DNA of 7,691 nt, from the NCBI GenBank assembly GCA_003557125.1, contig PWPN01000012.1, forward strand, positions 1 to 7,691, given 5' to 3'. Under the pieces are notes generated by a model that saw only the letters and a program-made list of their open reading frames with translations, was not told where the DNA came from and ran no database searches. Shown here piece after piece: positions 1 through 6,351 of the stretch; positions within the stretch are counted from its first letter, which is position 1, and each line of letters opens with the position of its first letter. Source of the DNA: Phycisphaerae bacterium. GTDB taxonomy: Bacteria; Planctomycetota; Phycisphaerae; UBA1845; PWPN01. Made by a program: the position numbers and the translations under genes.

Positions 1-261
1 CAGGCCGCCCTCGGAGGCGTACTGCTTGGCCAGCGCGACGTTGTAGAATTCCTCGACGATCTGGTAACATTTTTCGGTCGGAATCACGCCGAGCGACGCA
101 ATTTCACGCATGAGATCCTCGACCGTCTCGCGCTCCATCTGTCGCATGAGGGTGCCGGCCGTCTCGGGCCCGATGGATACGAGGAAGGCAGCCACCTTGC
201 GAAGGCCGCTGTATTCGCGTTCGGGCGATTCGGTCGATGAGCTCGCATTCTTTTTGGACAT
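1..261 (-). CDS. fliG: Flagellar motor switch protein FliG, N-terminal part (cut by window edge)
   Basis: FliG is the rotor/switch protein that sits on the cytoplasmic face of the MS ring, binds FliF through its N-terminal domain and transmits torque through its C-terminal domain. The first 87 residues are visible; the family is about 330-350 residues, so roughly three quarters lie beyond base 1. After a short serine-rich leader, residues 20-87 match the FliG N-terminal domain: LRKVAAFLVSIGPETAG, then REIASLGV, then EEFYNVALAKQYASEGGL, which aligns with the typical 'EFYELALA...YISEGG' stretch. The ATG at 261 lies 5 nt after the fliF TGA. An AGGG at 274-271 inside the fliF end gives a 9-nt spacing, so translation is probably coupled to fliF. 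The FliF-binding domain is thus encoded directly after the FliF tail that it contacts. Confidence 0.95.
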   Translation of the reverse strand, partial: MSKKNASSSTESPEREYSGLRKVAAFLVSIGPETAGTLMRQMERETVEDLMREIASLGVIPTEKCYQIVEEFYNVALAKQYASEGGL

Positions 262-266
262 GGTGC

Positions 267-1943
267 TCAACCCTGATCGAGTTCGATCCATCGCTTGAGG
301 ATCGAGATAGCCGATACCGTATCTTCCTTGACCATCTGCTGGACCTCTTCGACGACCCTCTGGGACTGGAGCGTCAGCTCATCGACCTCCTTGCCGACGA
401 GCAAAGGATCCGTGGCTGCCGCGTCGTTGACCTCTCCGTCGTCGAGCGTCATATCGAAATCGCCGCCTTTTTTACGGCCTCGTCGCAAACGAAGGAGTCG
501 CGGCTCGGGCGGCGGTTCCCCCGGCAGGACGGGCCCGTCGCCGACGCGTCGGATCAGCATGAGCATCATGAGCAGGCTCATGACCGCCAGGCCGCCGAGA
601 CCCGCTTTCGGCCCGTACACGCGCACGAGGGCTAACATGTCGCCGCCCATTTCCGCCTGCATCGCGGGGCCGAACTGCCGGGCCACGCCGTCGTGGAACC
701 AGTCGACCTGCACCTGCTTTTCCTCGTCGCCTTCACCGGTCATCGCCAGGGCACGCATCGCGAGCTCCTTGATTTTGACCAGTTCGGGACGGCTGAAAGT
801 TTCGAGATCCACGTCGGTCGGTTCCTGCTGATGCGTCGCCTCGAAAATGGCAGCGAGGTAGCTGCGCGGAACGTTGATCGACGCGAAGAGTCGTTCGACT
901 TCGTACCGAGGCCGATCGATCCGGGTGACCGTCCGGTCGACCCGTCCGTCGAAGGCGGTCTCCGCTCGGCGACGCTGCATCTGGTGCCCCCCTCCGGCAC
1001 CGGACAAGGCGACGGAGGTGTTCGGATTCACGCCGGGTTCGGCGCCGGCCTGGCCGTGCGAGGACGTTTCGGTCTCGGTCTTTTCGCTGAGCATGACCGG
1101 CCGCCCGTGCGTTTCTTCCACGATCTGACGGGCATCCGGGTTGAGATCGGCATGAACGGCGACGAGCACGTTGGGGATGTGGCCGAGCAGTTCGCGTAGT
1201 TTGTTGGAGAAATAAAGTTCGCGTTCCTTGCGCGCTGCCAGATCCCCGTAGGCCTCGGTCTCCTGTTCCGTGGGGACGGTGTACGAGCGCCCGGTAGCCA
1301 TGTCGGCTACCTTGACGTTCGTCGGCGACAGGCCGCCGACCGCCCCGCTGACCATCGTGGCGATCGTCGTGAGCTTGGCCGGCGTGAGTTTCGCGCCGCC
1401 CTCGGGCATCACGAACACGCTGGCCGTCGGCACGACGGAAGGCTGACCGATCGTTCGCCGGTGGCTCCGGTCCAGGAAAACGCGCGCGTCCGAGACGCCG
1501 CTGATCTCGCGGATGACTTTGCCGAGTTCCGTCGAAAGGGCCAGCGCCCAGCGGCGGTCCTGCTCGGTCATGTTGAGCCAGGGGCTCGAATTCTGTTCGA
1601 TGAGCCGTGAGAAGCCGATCTGCATGTTATCCGGCAGGACGCGCGCCTCGGCCAACTGGGCGCGGACACGGTATTGCCGATCGGACGGCACGCGTATCCG
1701 GTCGCCTGCGATGCGATAGGGAACGCCCCGCGTGTCGAGTTCGCGCTCGATGGCGCCCATCTGCTCGGCCGTGATCGGCTGATCGAGCAAGGGCACCATG
1801 ACAGGCTCGCCGGCCCAATGCGTCATCCACAGCAGGGCGACGACGATCAGACCCACGCACGAGCCCAATGCCAGTTTCTGGGAAACTGTCAGGCCCTTGA
1901 GATGATCCTGCGTCTGTATGACGAGCTTTTTGAGGAAGTCCAT
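267..1943 (-). CDS. fliF: Flagellar MS-ring protein FliF
   Basis: FliF oligomerises in the inner membrane to form the MS ring, the base on which the rod, export gate and switch assemble. The 558-residue product is of normal family length. One N-terminal membrane segment lies at about residues 26-43 (GLIVVALLWM). The periplasmic YscJ/FliF ring-building region follows from about 46 to 200, with the conserved stretches VPLLDQPITAEQ and NMTEQDRRWALALSTELGKVI. The FliF-specific region continues to about 445 and includes EPGVNPN and a Gly/Ser/Thr-rich beta-collar-like segment. A second membrane helix lies at about 446-464 (SLLMMLMLI), followed by a cytoplasmic tail. The tail ends in VQQMVKEDTVSAISILKRWI, the expected FliG-binding helix. 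I chose ATG 1943, preceded by GCAGGAA. The TTG at 1952 is possible but lies only 3 nt from AGGAG at 1960-1956. Confidence 0.96.
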   Translation of the reverse strand: MDFLKKLVIQTQDHLKGLTVSQKLALGSCVGLIVVALLWMTHWAGEPVMVPLLDQPITAEQMGAIERELDTRGVPYRIAGDRIRVPSDRQYRVRAQLAEARVLPDNMQIGFSRLIEQNSSPWLNMTEQDRRWALALSTELGKVIREISGVSDARVFLDRSHRRTIGQPSVVPTASVFVMPEGGAKLTPAKLTTIATMVSGAVGGLSPTNVKVADMATGRSYTVPTEQETEAYGDLAARKERELYFSNKLRELLGHIPNVLVAVHADLNPDARQIVEETHGRPVMLSEKTETETSSHGQAGAEPGVNPNTSVALSGAGGGHQMQRRRAETAFDGRVDRTVTRIDRPRYEVERLFASINVPRSYLAAIFEATHQQEPTDVDLETFSRPELVKIKELAMRALAMTGEGDEEKQVQVDWFHDGVARQFGPAMQAEMGGDMLALVRVYGPKAGLGGLAVMSLLMMLMLIRRVGDGPVLPGEPPPEPRLLRLRRGRKKGGDFDMTLDDGEVNDAAATDPLLVGKEVDELTLQSQRVVEEVQQMVKEDTVSAISILKRWIELDQG

Positions 1944-2020
1944 TTCCTGCAACTACTCCTGTGCGACGCGCCGAGGGCCTCCATGCCCTGTCTCGTCCGG
2001 GCGCGCCGGAGTCGGAACCG

Positions 2021-2044
2021 CACCGATCCGAAGCCGGATCGGTG
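2021..2044 (-). other. Perfect 10-bp inverted repeat between fliE and fliF
   Basis: CACCGATCCG at 2021-2030 and CGGATCGGTG at 2035-2044 are exact reverse complements separated by a 4-nt loop. On the transcript this would be a stable 10-bp GC-rich hairpin about 11 nt after the fliE stop. No U-run follows on the minus strand, so it is not a canonical intrinsic terminator. An mRNA processing or stability element, or a barrier that lowers read-through into fliF, is a reasonable inference. The repeat is plain in the sequence; its role is not known. Confidence 0.6.
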
Positions 2045-2054
2045 TCGGCCCGCG

Positions 2055-2372
2055 TTAAATACGCATCTGCTGAAGCTCCTGATAGGCGTCGATGAGCTTA
2101 TTGCGCATCTCCATGAGCATGCTGAAAGCCACATCCGCCTTGCGGACCGCGCTGAAGACCTCCGCGACATTGTCGCTTTGGCCGGTGAGGACCGCCTGGA
2201 CGCCGTCGGCCGCCTCCTGCTGCAGCCGATTCACCTCGTTGAGGCTGTTGAGCAGCATGTCCTGAAAGGCACGACCGTCCGATGCGCGTCCGGCTGCGTC
2301 GGCCCCCGGTTGAGCGCACGGCCCGACCTTGCCCGGCTGCATCGCGTCGTGGATCCTGAGAAAATCCGTCAT
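2055..2372 (-). CDS. fliE: Flagellar hook-basal body protein FliE
   Basis: FliE joins the MS ring to the proximal rod and is an early export substrate of the flagellar type III system. The 105-residue product is normal for the family. The N-terminal third (about 1-32) is variable and disordered-looking. From about 36 the family core is clear: AFQDMLLNSLNEVNRLQQEA. The diagnostic C-terminus follows: VRKADVAFSMLMEMRNKLIDAY, ending QELQQMRI, which matches the usual 'KAD...MLQVRNKLVEAYQEIMRMQI'. The start is set by a complete Shine-Dalgarno sequence, GGAGGTGA at 2387-2380, 7 nt before ATG 2372. The TTG at 2378 is almost on top of that site and is unlikely to be used. fliE starts 51 nt after flgC stops and is followed by a 111-nt spacer containing a strong hairpin before fliF. 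Confidence 0.95.
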   Translation of the reverse strand: MTDFLRIHDAMQPGKVGPCAQPGADAAGRASDGRAFQDMLLNSLNEVNRLQQEAADGVQAVLTGQSDNVAEVFSAVRKADVAFSMLMEMRNKLIDAYQELQQMRI

Positions 2373-2379
2373 CGCCAAG

Positions 2380-2387
2380 TCACCTCC
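2380..2387 (-). promoter_or_regulatory. Full-consensus Shine-Dalgarno of fliE
   Basis: GGAGGTGA is complementary to the 3' end of 16S rRNA over eight bases and lies 7 nt before ATG 2372. It decides the fliE start in favour of this ATG over the in-frame TTG at 2378. It is the strongest ribosome site in the window, which fits FliE being needed early, though that link is inference. Confidence 0.85.
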
Positions 2388-2423
2388 ACGGAAACTGGGC
2401 TCTTAATATCGGCGCTTCCACCG

Positions 2424-2834
2424 CTAGGCGATGAGCCTCAGCGTCGAAGCAAGCATATCCTTGGTGGCCTCCATGGCCGTGATGTTCGCCTCGTAGGCAC
2501 GCGAGGCCATCATCGCGTTGACCATCTCCATGGGATAGTCGACGTTGGGGTACTCGACGTACCCGCGCTCCGGCCCCGCCTGAATCGCATGCGGATGATG
2601 CGGCTCATACACGAGCGGGCCGCGCGACGGGTCCTCGGCGACTCGCGTCACGTGAACGCCCGGCCGACCTTGCCCGTCACCGGCTGCGAACAGCGCCACC
2701 CGCCGTTTGTACGGGCCCGGCTGCCCGTCGGCTCGCTGGGTCGCCTGGGCGTTGGCGATGTTACCATGAATCACATCCATCCGGATACGTTGGGCGACGA
2801 GACCGGAGGTGCTGATGTCGAGCACACCGAACAT
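2424..2834 (-). CDS. flgC: Flagellar proximal rod protein FlgC
   Basis: FlgC is one of the proximal rod subunits that cross the periplasm; it is exported by the flagellar type III apparatus. The 136-residue length is typical. The N-terminal rod motif lies at about 6-30 (DISTSGLVAQRIRMDVIHGNIAN). The C-terminal motif at about 92-135 is highly diagnostic: YVEYPNVDYPMEMVNAMMAS, then RAYEANITAMEATKDMLAST. The two ends would form the coiled-coil rod interface. The ATG at 2834 is preceded by GAGGA at 2845-2841 with a 6-nt spacing. The stop is TAG at 2426-2424. flgC lies 36 nt after the flgB stop, and that gap holds a hairpin with a T-run that ends just before the flgC ribosome site. No odd residues or breaks are seen. 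Confidence 0.96.
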   Translation of the reverse strand: MFGVLDISTSGLVAQRIRMDVIHGNIANAQATQRADGQPGPYKRRVALFAAGDGQGRPGVHVTRVAEDPSRGPLVYEPHHPHAIQAGPERGYVEYPNVDYPMEMVNAMMASRAYEANITAMEATKDMLASTLRLIA

Positions 2835-2847
2835 ACGCTATCCTCGC

Positions 2848-2870
2848 AAAAAGGGCGCTTGCGCCTTTCA
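2848..2870 (-). terminator. Terminator-like hairpin with T-run between flgB and flgC
   Basis: On the minus strand, directly after the flgB TGA, the sequence reads AAAGGCGCAAGCGCCCTTTTT. GGCG can pair with CGCC around a CAAG loop, and A-T pairs extend the stem past one bulged C; five Ts follow. This resembles a short, weak intrinsic terminator or attenuator inside the operon, ending three bases before the flgC Shine-Dalgarno. The stem is short and imperfect, so it may only lower read-through, or it may be chance. Confidence 0.35.
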
Positions 2871-3305
2871 TCATGTGACCCGCCCGCGGATCGCCTTGAG
2901 CAGCTTATCGTACTCATTGCGGAGCAACTCGCTGGCGACCTTGTGCATCATCGAGTTCTCGGCCAGATGGGCCATCTGCCGCTCCACGCGGGCATTCGTA
3001 TCGTCGTGAAACAGGATATTCTCCGGCGGTGTCAGAACTGGCGTCACGACGAGTCGGCCGGAAGCGTCCTGGTGAAACTCCGAGGTCTCCTCGACCCGAA
3101 AGGGTTCACGGATGTTTTGCCGCCGTGCGTCCACCGCCCGCCCGAGGGCGTCCTGAAACGTCTTCGTATCCAACTGTCGGGCACGATAATGCGGGTTGTC
3201 GATGTTGGCGATGTTCTCGGCCAACATCTTCTGCCGCTGCTGCGTGTAGGCCACCATCTTCTCGGCCGCAAGCATCGAAGGCGTTTGCAGAACTCGTGCC
3301 AGCAC
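2871..3305 (-). CDS. flgB: Flagellar proximal rod protein FlgB
   Basis: FlgB is a proximal rod subunit exported through the flagellar type III system. It is the first gene of the structural operon. The 144-residue product is normal in length. The N-terminal rod motif is at about 27-43 (MLAENIANIDNPHYRAR), matching the usual 'NIANADTPGYKAR'. The C-terminal motif is at about 103-140, with TNARVERQMAHLAENSMMH and LLRNEYDKLLKAIRG. The start is a GTG at 3305, preceded by GAAAGG at 3320-3315 with a 9-nt spacing. The next in-frame ATG is codon 11 and has no better ribosome site. A sigma-54 promoter lies about 50-65 nt upstream, giving a predicted 40-nt leader. The rare start codon may hold down translation of this minor rod component. 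Confidence 0.95.
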   Translation of the reverse strand: MLARVLQTPSMLAAEKMVAYTQQRQKMLAENIANIDNPHYRARQLDTKTFQDALGRAVDARRQNIREPFRVEETSEFHQDASGRLVVTPVLTPPENILFHDDTNARVERQMAHLAENSMMHKVASELLRNEYDKLLKAIRGRVT

Positions 3306-3355
3306 GCGTTGTTACCTTTCTCGACGGAATCGCCTGATTTACTACAGAGCTGACC

Positions 3356-3371
3356 TGCAAAAACAGTACCA
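3356..3371 (-). promoter_or_regulatory. Sigma-54 (RpoN) -24/-12 promoter of flgB operon
   Basis: Read on the minus strand, bases 3371-3356 give TGGTACTGTTTTTGCA. This fits the sigma-54 consensus TGGYAC-N5-TTGCW, with the invariant GG and GC at the required spacing. If C at 3357 is -12, transcription starts near 3345, about 40 nt before the flgB GTG. It is the only match of this quality I found in a gap between genes. Such promoters need an AAA+ activator, and one is encoded immediately upstream (3501-4886). Confidence 0.85.
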
Positions 3372-3424
3372 GTCCGCACATGCGCCACTGACAGCCCGGA
3401 AACCGACGCGTACGACCAAAGCAT

Positions 3425-3441
3425 CGCGCACAATATGCGCG
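3425..3441. promoter_or_regulatory. Enhancer-like palindrome, promoter-proximal copy
   Basis: CGCGCA-CAATA-TGCGCG is a perfect 6-bp inverted repeat with a 5-bp spacer. Its centre (3433) is about 88 bp upstream of the predicted flgB start site, the usual place for an activator site of a sigma-54 promoter. The 6-5-6 geometry equals that of classical NtrC sites (TGCACC-N5-GGTGCA), but the arm sequence differs. Binding by the neighbouring regulator is inference. Confidence 0.65.
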
Positions 3442-3443
3442 GC

Positions 3444-3460
3444 CGCGCAATATCTGCGCG
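3444..3460. promoter_or_regulatory. Enhancer-like palindrome, promoter-distal copy
   Basis: CGCGCA-ATATC-TGCGCG repeats the same arms as the adjacent site with a different 5-bp core. Its centre (3452) is 19 bp from that of the first copy and about 107 bp upstream of the predicted start site. Conserved arms with a free core are what a dimeric Fis-type helix-turn-helix protein would read. Paired sites at about two helical turns favour cooperative loading of activator dimers. Confidence 0.65.
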
Positions 3461-3500
3461 TCGCCTGCACCGCATCGCGTTCTTTCCCGACCCTTTCGCG

Positions 3501-4886
3501 TCAGCCGGTCATCTTATAAGCGGCCTTGCGTGCCGCCTCCTCATCGCGCCACTGCTTGAGCTTGAGCCCGAGCGTCCGCACGCCGATGCCCAATGCCGAT
3601 GCTGTCTTGGCCCGATGCCCGTCGTACTGTTTGAGCGTCTTTTCGATCAGGACGCGTTCCATATCCTCGAGAATGTGGCCGGTCCGCATCGGCTGCTCGA
3701 ACGACTCGACCCGTCCCGGATGGCCGTTCAGCCACGGCCCGACGGTGTCCGCGGTCAACGTGCCATCGGTGATCAGCACCGAGGCCCGCTCGCAGAGGTT
3801 TTCGAGTTCGCGCACATTGCCGGGCCACTGGTAATCGCTCAAAAGTCTCATGGCGCTAGCTTCGACCCTGATCGGCGGCCGACCCGCCCGCGAGGCTGCC
3901 CGTTCGAGGAAAGTCTCGACCAGGAGCGGGATATCGCCGCGCCGTTCGCGCAGGGGCGGCAGCGTAAGAGGCAGCACGCTGAGCCGGAAATAGAGGTCTT
4001 CCCGGAATCGTTTCCGCGCGACCCAGTCGGTCAGGTCGCGGTTCGTCGTCGCGATGACACGGACGTCGACGGTCCGCGTGACGCTCGATCCGACGCGCTC
4101 GAACTGCTGCTCCTGGAGAACGCGCAGCAGCTTGGCCTGGAGCGACGCGGGGATCTCGCTCACCTCGTCGAGCAGAAGCGTCCCGCCGTCGGCCAACTCG
4201 AAACGCCCCTTGCGGACGCGGTCGGCGCCGGTAAACGCGCCGCGCTCGTGCCCGAACAACTCGCTTTCCAGCAGGTTGCCCGACAGGGCTGCACAGTTCA
4301 GGCACAGCATCGGCCGCGAGGCGCGGGGCGAGGCTGCGTGAATCGCCCGGGCCGCCAGCTCCTTGCCCGTCCCGGATTCGCCCTGGATGAGGACCGTATG
4401 AGCCGACGGCGCGATGCGCTCGATCGTCTCCTCGAGCCGGCGCATGGCTGGGGACTCCCCGATCATCGGTCGCACGTCGAGGTCGGCCAGAGATCGTCGC
4501 AGCGCCTCGTTCTCCGTCTGCAAGGCGGCGTGCTGCAACGCGCGCTCGACGACGAGGCAGAGTTTGTCGGCGTCGAAAGGTTTCTGGATGTAGTCGAAGG
4601 CGCCGAGCTTCATCGCCTCGACAGCCGTCTCGATCGTTCCGAAGGCTGTCATGAGCACGACGGAGGCGTTGCACCCGGCCGCACGCAGCTCGCGCAGCAG
4701 TCGCACGCCGTCCATGCCCGGCATCTTGAGATCCGTCACGATGCAGTCGAAACCTCCGCCGACGATCGCGTGCAGCGCCTCGGCCGGATCGCCGAAGGCC
4801 GTCACCGTATGGTCCTCGCGCGTCAATGTTTCCGACACCGACTCGCGAAGCATCTCATTGTCGTCCACGACGCAAATTCGACCCAT
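3501..4886 (-). CDS. NtrC-family sigma-54-dependent response regulator (FlrC/FleR/FlgR-like)
   Basis: This is a two-component activator that remodels sigma-54 RNA polymerase by ATP hydrolysis. All three modules are intact in 461 residues. The receiver domain (1-115) has acidic pair D8-D9, phospho-acceptor D52, T80 and K102. The AAA+ domain (about 140-370) has Walker A GESGTGKE (169-176), sigma-54-contacting GAFTGA (216-221), Walker B LLLDE (237-241), arginine-finger region RFREDLYFR (293-301) and WPGNVRELEN (354-363). A Fis-type helix-turn-helix at about 425-446 (HRAKTASALGIGVRTLGLKL) binds DNA. ATG 4886 is chosen over GTG 4889 because AAGGAGAG at 4900-4893 fits it, and it overlaps the kinase stop by one base (TGATG). 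The target is probably the flgB promoter just downstream. The flagellar role is inferred from context; the family and mechanism are clear. Confidence 0.93.
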   Translation of the reverse strand: MGRICVVDDNEMLRESVSETLTREDHTVTAFGDPAEALHAIVGGGFDCIVTDLKMPGMDGVRLLRELRAAGCNASVVLMTAFGTIETAVEAMKLGAFDYIQKPFDADKLCLVVERALQHAALQTENEALRRSLADLDVRPMIGESPAMRRLEETIERIAPSAHTVLIQGESGTGKELAARAIHAASPRASRPMLCLNCAALSGNLLESELFGHERGAFTGADRVRKGRFELADGGTLLLDEVSEIPASLQAKLLRVLQEQQFERVGSSVTRTVDVRVIATTNRDLTDWVARKRFREDLYFRLSVLPLTLPPLRERRGDIPLLVETFLERAASRAGRPPIRVEASAMRLLSDYQWPGNVRELENLCERASVLITDGTLTADTVGPWLNGHPGRVESFEQPMRTGHILEDMERVLIEKTLKQYDGHRAKTASALGIGVRTLGLKLKQWRDEEAARKAAYKMTG

Positions 4887-5875
4887 CACACACTCTCCTT
4901 GCGTTCGGAAACGCTGCCGTCAAAGGCGCCCGCATCACGGGTGTCCGCTATCGGCACGCAATGATCCTTTCCGGGAAGTCGGCACGGCAGGGCCAGTACG
5001 AACTCGGTCCCGTCCGCGGACGTCGCAGCCACACGGACGAAGCCGCCCAGCGTTTCGACAATCTGATGCACCACGGCCAATCCCAGGCCCGTCCCGGTAT
5101 CCTTCGTCGTGAAAAACGGGTTGAAGATCTTATCGAGATCGGAGGGCGCGATACCGAGCCCGTTGTCGCGAATCGACAGGACCACGCCCGCGGGATCCGC
5201 ATCCGGAAAGCGGGCCGGCTCGGCCAGGCCGATCGTCACGCTCCCCGCAGCGGACGAGCGGGAGGCGGCATCGATCGCGTTGAGCAGCAGATTGAGCATC
5301 GCCCGCTGAAGCATTCCCTTGTCGGTCATCACCTCGCAGGCATGGAGCGCGTCGTCCAGTTCGACCGTGACGCCGCCGGACGCGATGCGCGGGCTGGCCA
5401 GTTCCACGACCTCGGCCATGAGGTGGTCGAGCCGGACGCCCGCGGGCACCGCCTCGGGAGGTCGACCGTAATCGAGAATGTCGGTCACGATCGATTCGAG
5501 TGTCGCAGCCCCTTGAATGATCTTGTCCACGACGCGCACCGCGTCCGGTCGATCACCGACATCGCGACGCAGCAGCGACGCGAAAAGACGGATCCCGCCG
5601 AGCGGGTTGCGGATCTCGTGAGCGACGCCGGCAGCCAGCTCGCCCAGTGCCGCCAAGCGCTCGCGACGCTGAAGTTCGCGGTTCTTGCCTGCCAATTCCT
5701 CGCGAAGCCGGGCGACCTGGCCGGTCAGCAGTTCGTGCGACTGCTTGAGTTGCTCGGTCACGTCGTTGTAGGCGCGAATGATCGCGCCAAGCTCGCGCTC
5801 GCGAGGCGTCAGGTCGGCAGGGACGTGCCCCATGGGCATTGTCCCCGGATCGGCATGTTGCGATGCGATCGTCAT
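4886..5875 (-). CDS. Soluble NtrB/FlrB-type sensor histidine kinase
   Basis: This is the likely cognate kinase of the downstream regulator. The 329-residue product has no membrane segment or signal peptide, so it acts in the cytoplasm. Residues 1-22 are low-complexity; about 37-75 form a charged coiled-coil-like helix (QLKQSHELLTGQVARLREEL). The dimerisation/phospho-acceptor domain carries the H-box ELAAGVAHEIRNPLGG with H86. The ATPase domain shows the N-box (N195, N199, D202), G1 box DNGLGI (237-242), F-box IFNPFFTTK (250-258) and G2 box GTGLGL (261-266). No PAS, GAF or other input domain is visible, so the signal probably comes through a protein partner. ATG 5875 overlaps the flgN-like stop as ATGA, which fixes the start; reading further upstream would run into that gene. 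FlgS of epsilonproteobacteria is a functional parallel, not a proven orthologue. Confidence 0.92.
   Translation of the reverse strand: MTIASQHADPGTMPMGHVPADLTPRERELGAIIRAYNDVTEQLKQSHELLTGQVARLREELAGKNRELQRRERLAALGELAAGVAHEIRNPLGGIRLFASLLRRDVGDRPDAVRVVDKIIQGAATLESIVTDILDYGRPPEAVPAGVRLDHLMAEVVELASPRIASGGVTVELDDALHACEVMTDKGMLQRAMLNLLLNAIDAASRSSAAGSVTIGLAEPARFPDADPAGVVLSIRDNGLGIAPSDLDKIFNPFFTTKDTGTGLGLAVVHQIVETLGGFVRVAATSADGTEFVLALPCRLPGKDHCVPIADTRDAGAFDGSVSERKESV
4893..4900 (-). promoter_or_regulatory. Shine-Dalgarno of the response regulator
   Basis: AAGGAGAG lies inside the last codons of the kinase gene, with AAGGAG 8 nt before ATG 4886. It supports that ATG, rather than the GTG one codon earlier, as the regulator start. 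It shows the regulator has its own ribosome site as well as stop-start coupling with the kinase. Confidence 0.75.
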
Positions 5876-6351
5876 TGCTCGGTCCACTCCCGGCTCATCG
5901 GCATGCCCGAAGACTGCGCGTTGTAGGCTGCATCCGCACGCTTGCCCGTGCCACATGTGGTCACTGCGGAGGCGGTCGTCTGCTTGCGGGCCGCCAGCAG
6001 CTGCGCGTCGTCCCGATCCTTCTGGAGGATCCCTCCGAGCAGCCTTTGAATGTCGGCCAGCAAAGCCTCCACGCCCTGCACCCGGTCGGCCGGCAGCGCC
6101 GCGCGGAGCCCCGGCCACTCGGACTGGAAAGGCCGAATGCGCGTTGCGAGCCGTTCGAGCTCGGTGAGCACCGTCTGGCGCTCGGCCAATACGATCAGTA
6201 ACTGCTCGGTGCGCTGGCCGGTGATGAGTTCCCGCTGTGAATCCGACAGCGCCGCCAGCCGTTCGTAAAGCCCACGCTGCTCCGTAAGCAGATCGACCAT
6301 CGCCTCGACGCGTGCATCGATCGAATCCGCGATCCTGGCCTGTGCATTCAT
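5872..6351 (-). CDS. flgN: FlgN-like flagellar export chaperone
   Basis: FlgN proteins are small cytoplasmic helical chaperones that keep the hook-filament junction proteins FlgK and FlgL soluble and deliver them to the export ATPase. The 159-residue product is of the right size, almost entirely helical to about residue 125, with FlgN-like heptad stretches: LLTEQRGLYERLAALSDSQR (21-40), LAERQTVLTELERLATRI (55-72) and VEALLADIQRLLGGILQKDR (94-113). A flexible tail follows, with GKRADAAYNAQ at 136-146, similar to the 'AYG' tails of many FlgN proteins. ATG 6351 has TGAGGA at 6364-6359 with a 7-nt spacing. The stop overlaps the kinase ATG. FlgN sequences diverge widely, so the family call rests on size, helical pattern and flagellar context; another coiled-coil flagellar accessory protein remains possible. 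Confidence 0.65.
   Translation of the reverse strand: MNAQARIADSIDARVEAMVDLLTEQRGLYERLAALSDSQRELITGQRTEQLLIVLAERQTVLTELERLATRIRPFQSEWPGLRAALPADRVQGVEALLADIQRLLGGILQKDRDDAQLLAARKQTTASAVTTCGTGKRADAAYNAQSSGMPMSREWTEQ

Noticed and set aside
2846..2860. Possible second sigma-54 promoter before flgC (TTTTTGC)
   Set aside because: The -12-like TTGC is present, but at the required distance upstream the sequence is AAGCGC instead of TGGCAC, so one of the invariant -24 guanines is missing.
1674..3353. Plus-strand open frame of 559 codons
   Set aside because: It lies antisense to fliF, fliE, flgC and flgB and crosses their intergenic gaps. The minus-strand products match known families over their full lengths, while this translation is Arg/His/Leu-rich with no recognisable domain, as expected for a shadow frame in GC-rich DNA.
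3436..3449. 14-bp perfect palindrome as a terminator for the regulator gene
   Set aside because: It has no loop spacing suited to a hairpin and no U-run on the minus strand. It is better explained as the touching inner arms of two operator copies.
3435..4964. Plus-strand open frame of 509 codons
   Set aside because: It is antisense to the response regulator and runs into the enhancer region and the kinase gene. No domain is recognisable, and the minus-strand product has every catalytic motif of its family.
5876..6118. Longer kinase with 81 extra N-terminal residues
   Set aside because: The extension lies wholly inside the flgN-like gene in another frame and is Gly/Ala/Arg-rich. ATG 5875 forms a standard ATGA overlap with the flgN stop.
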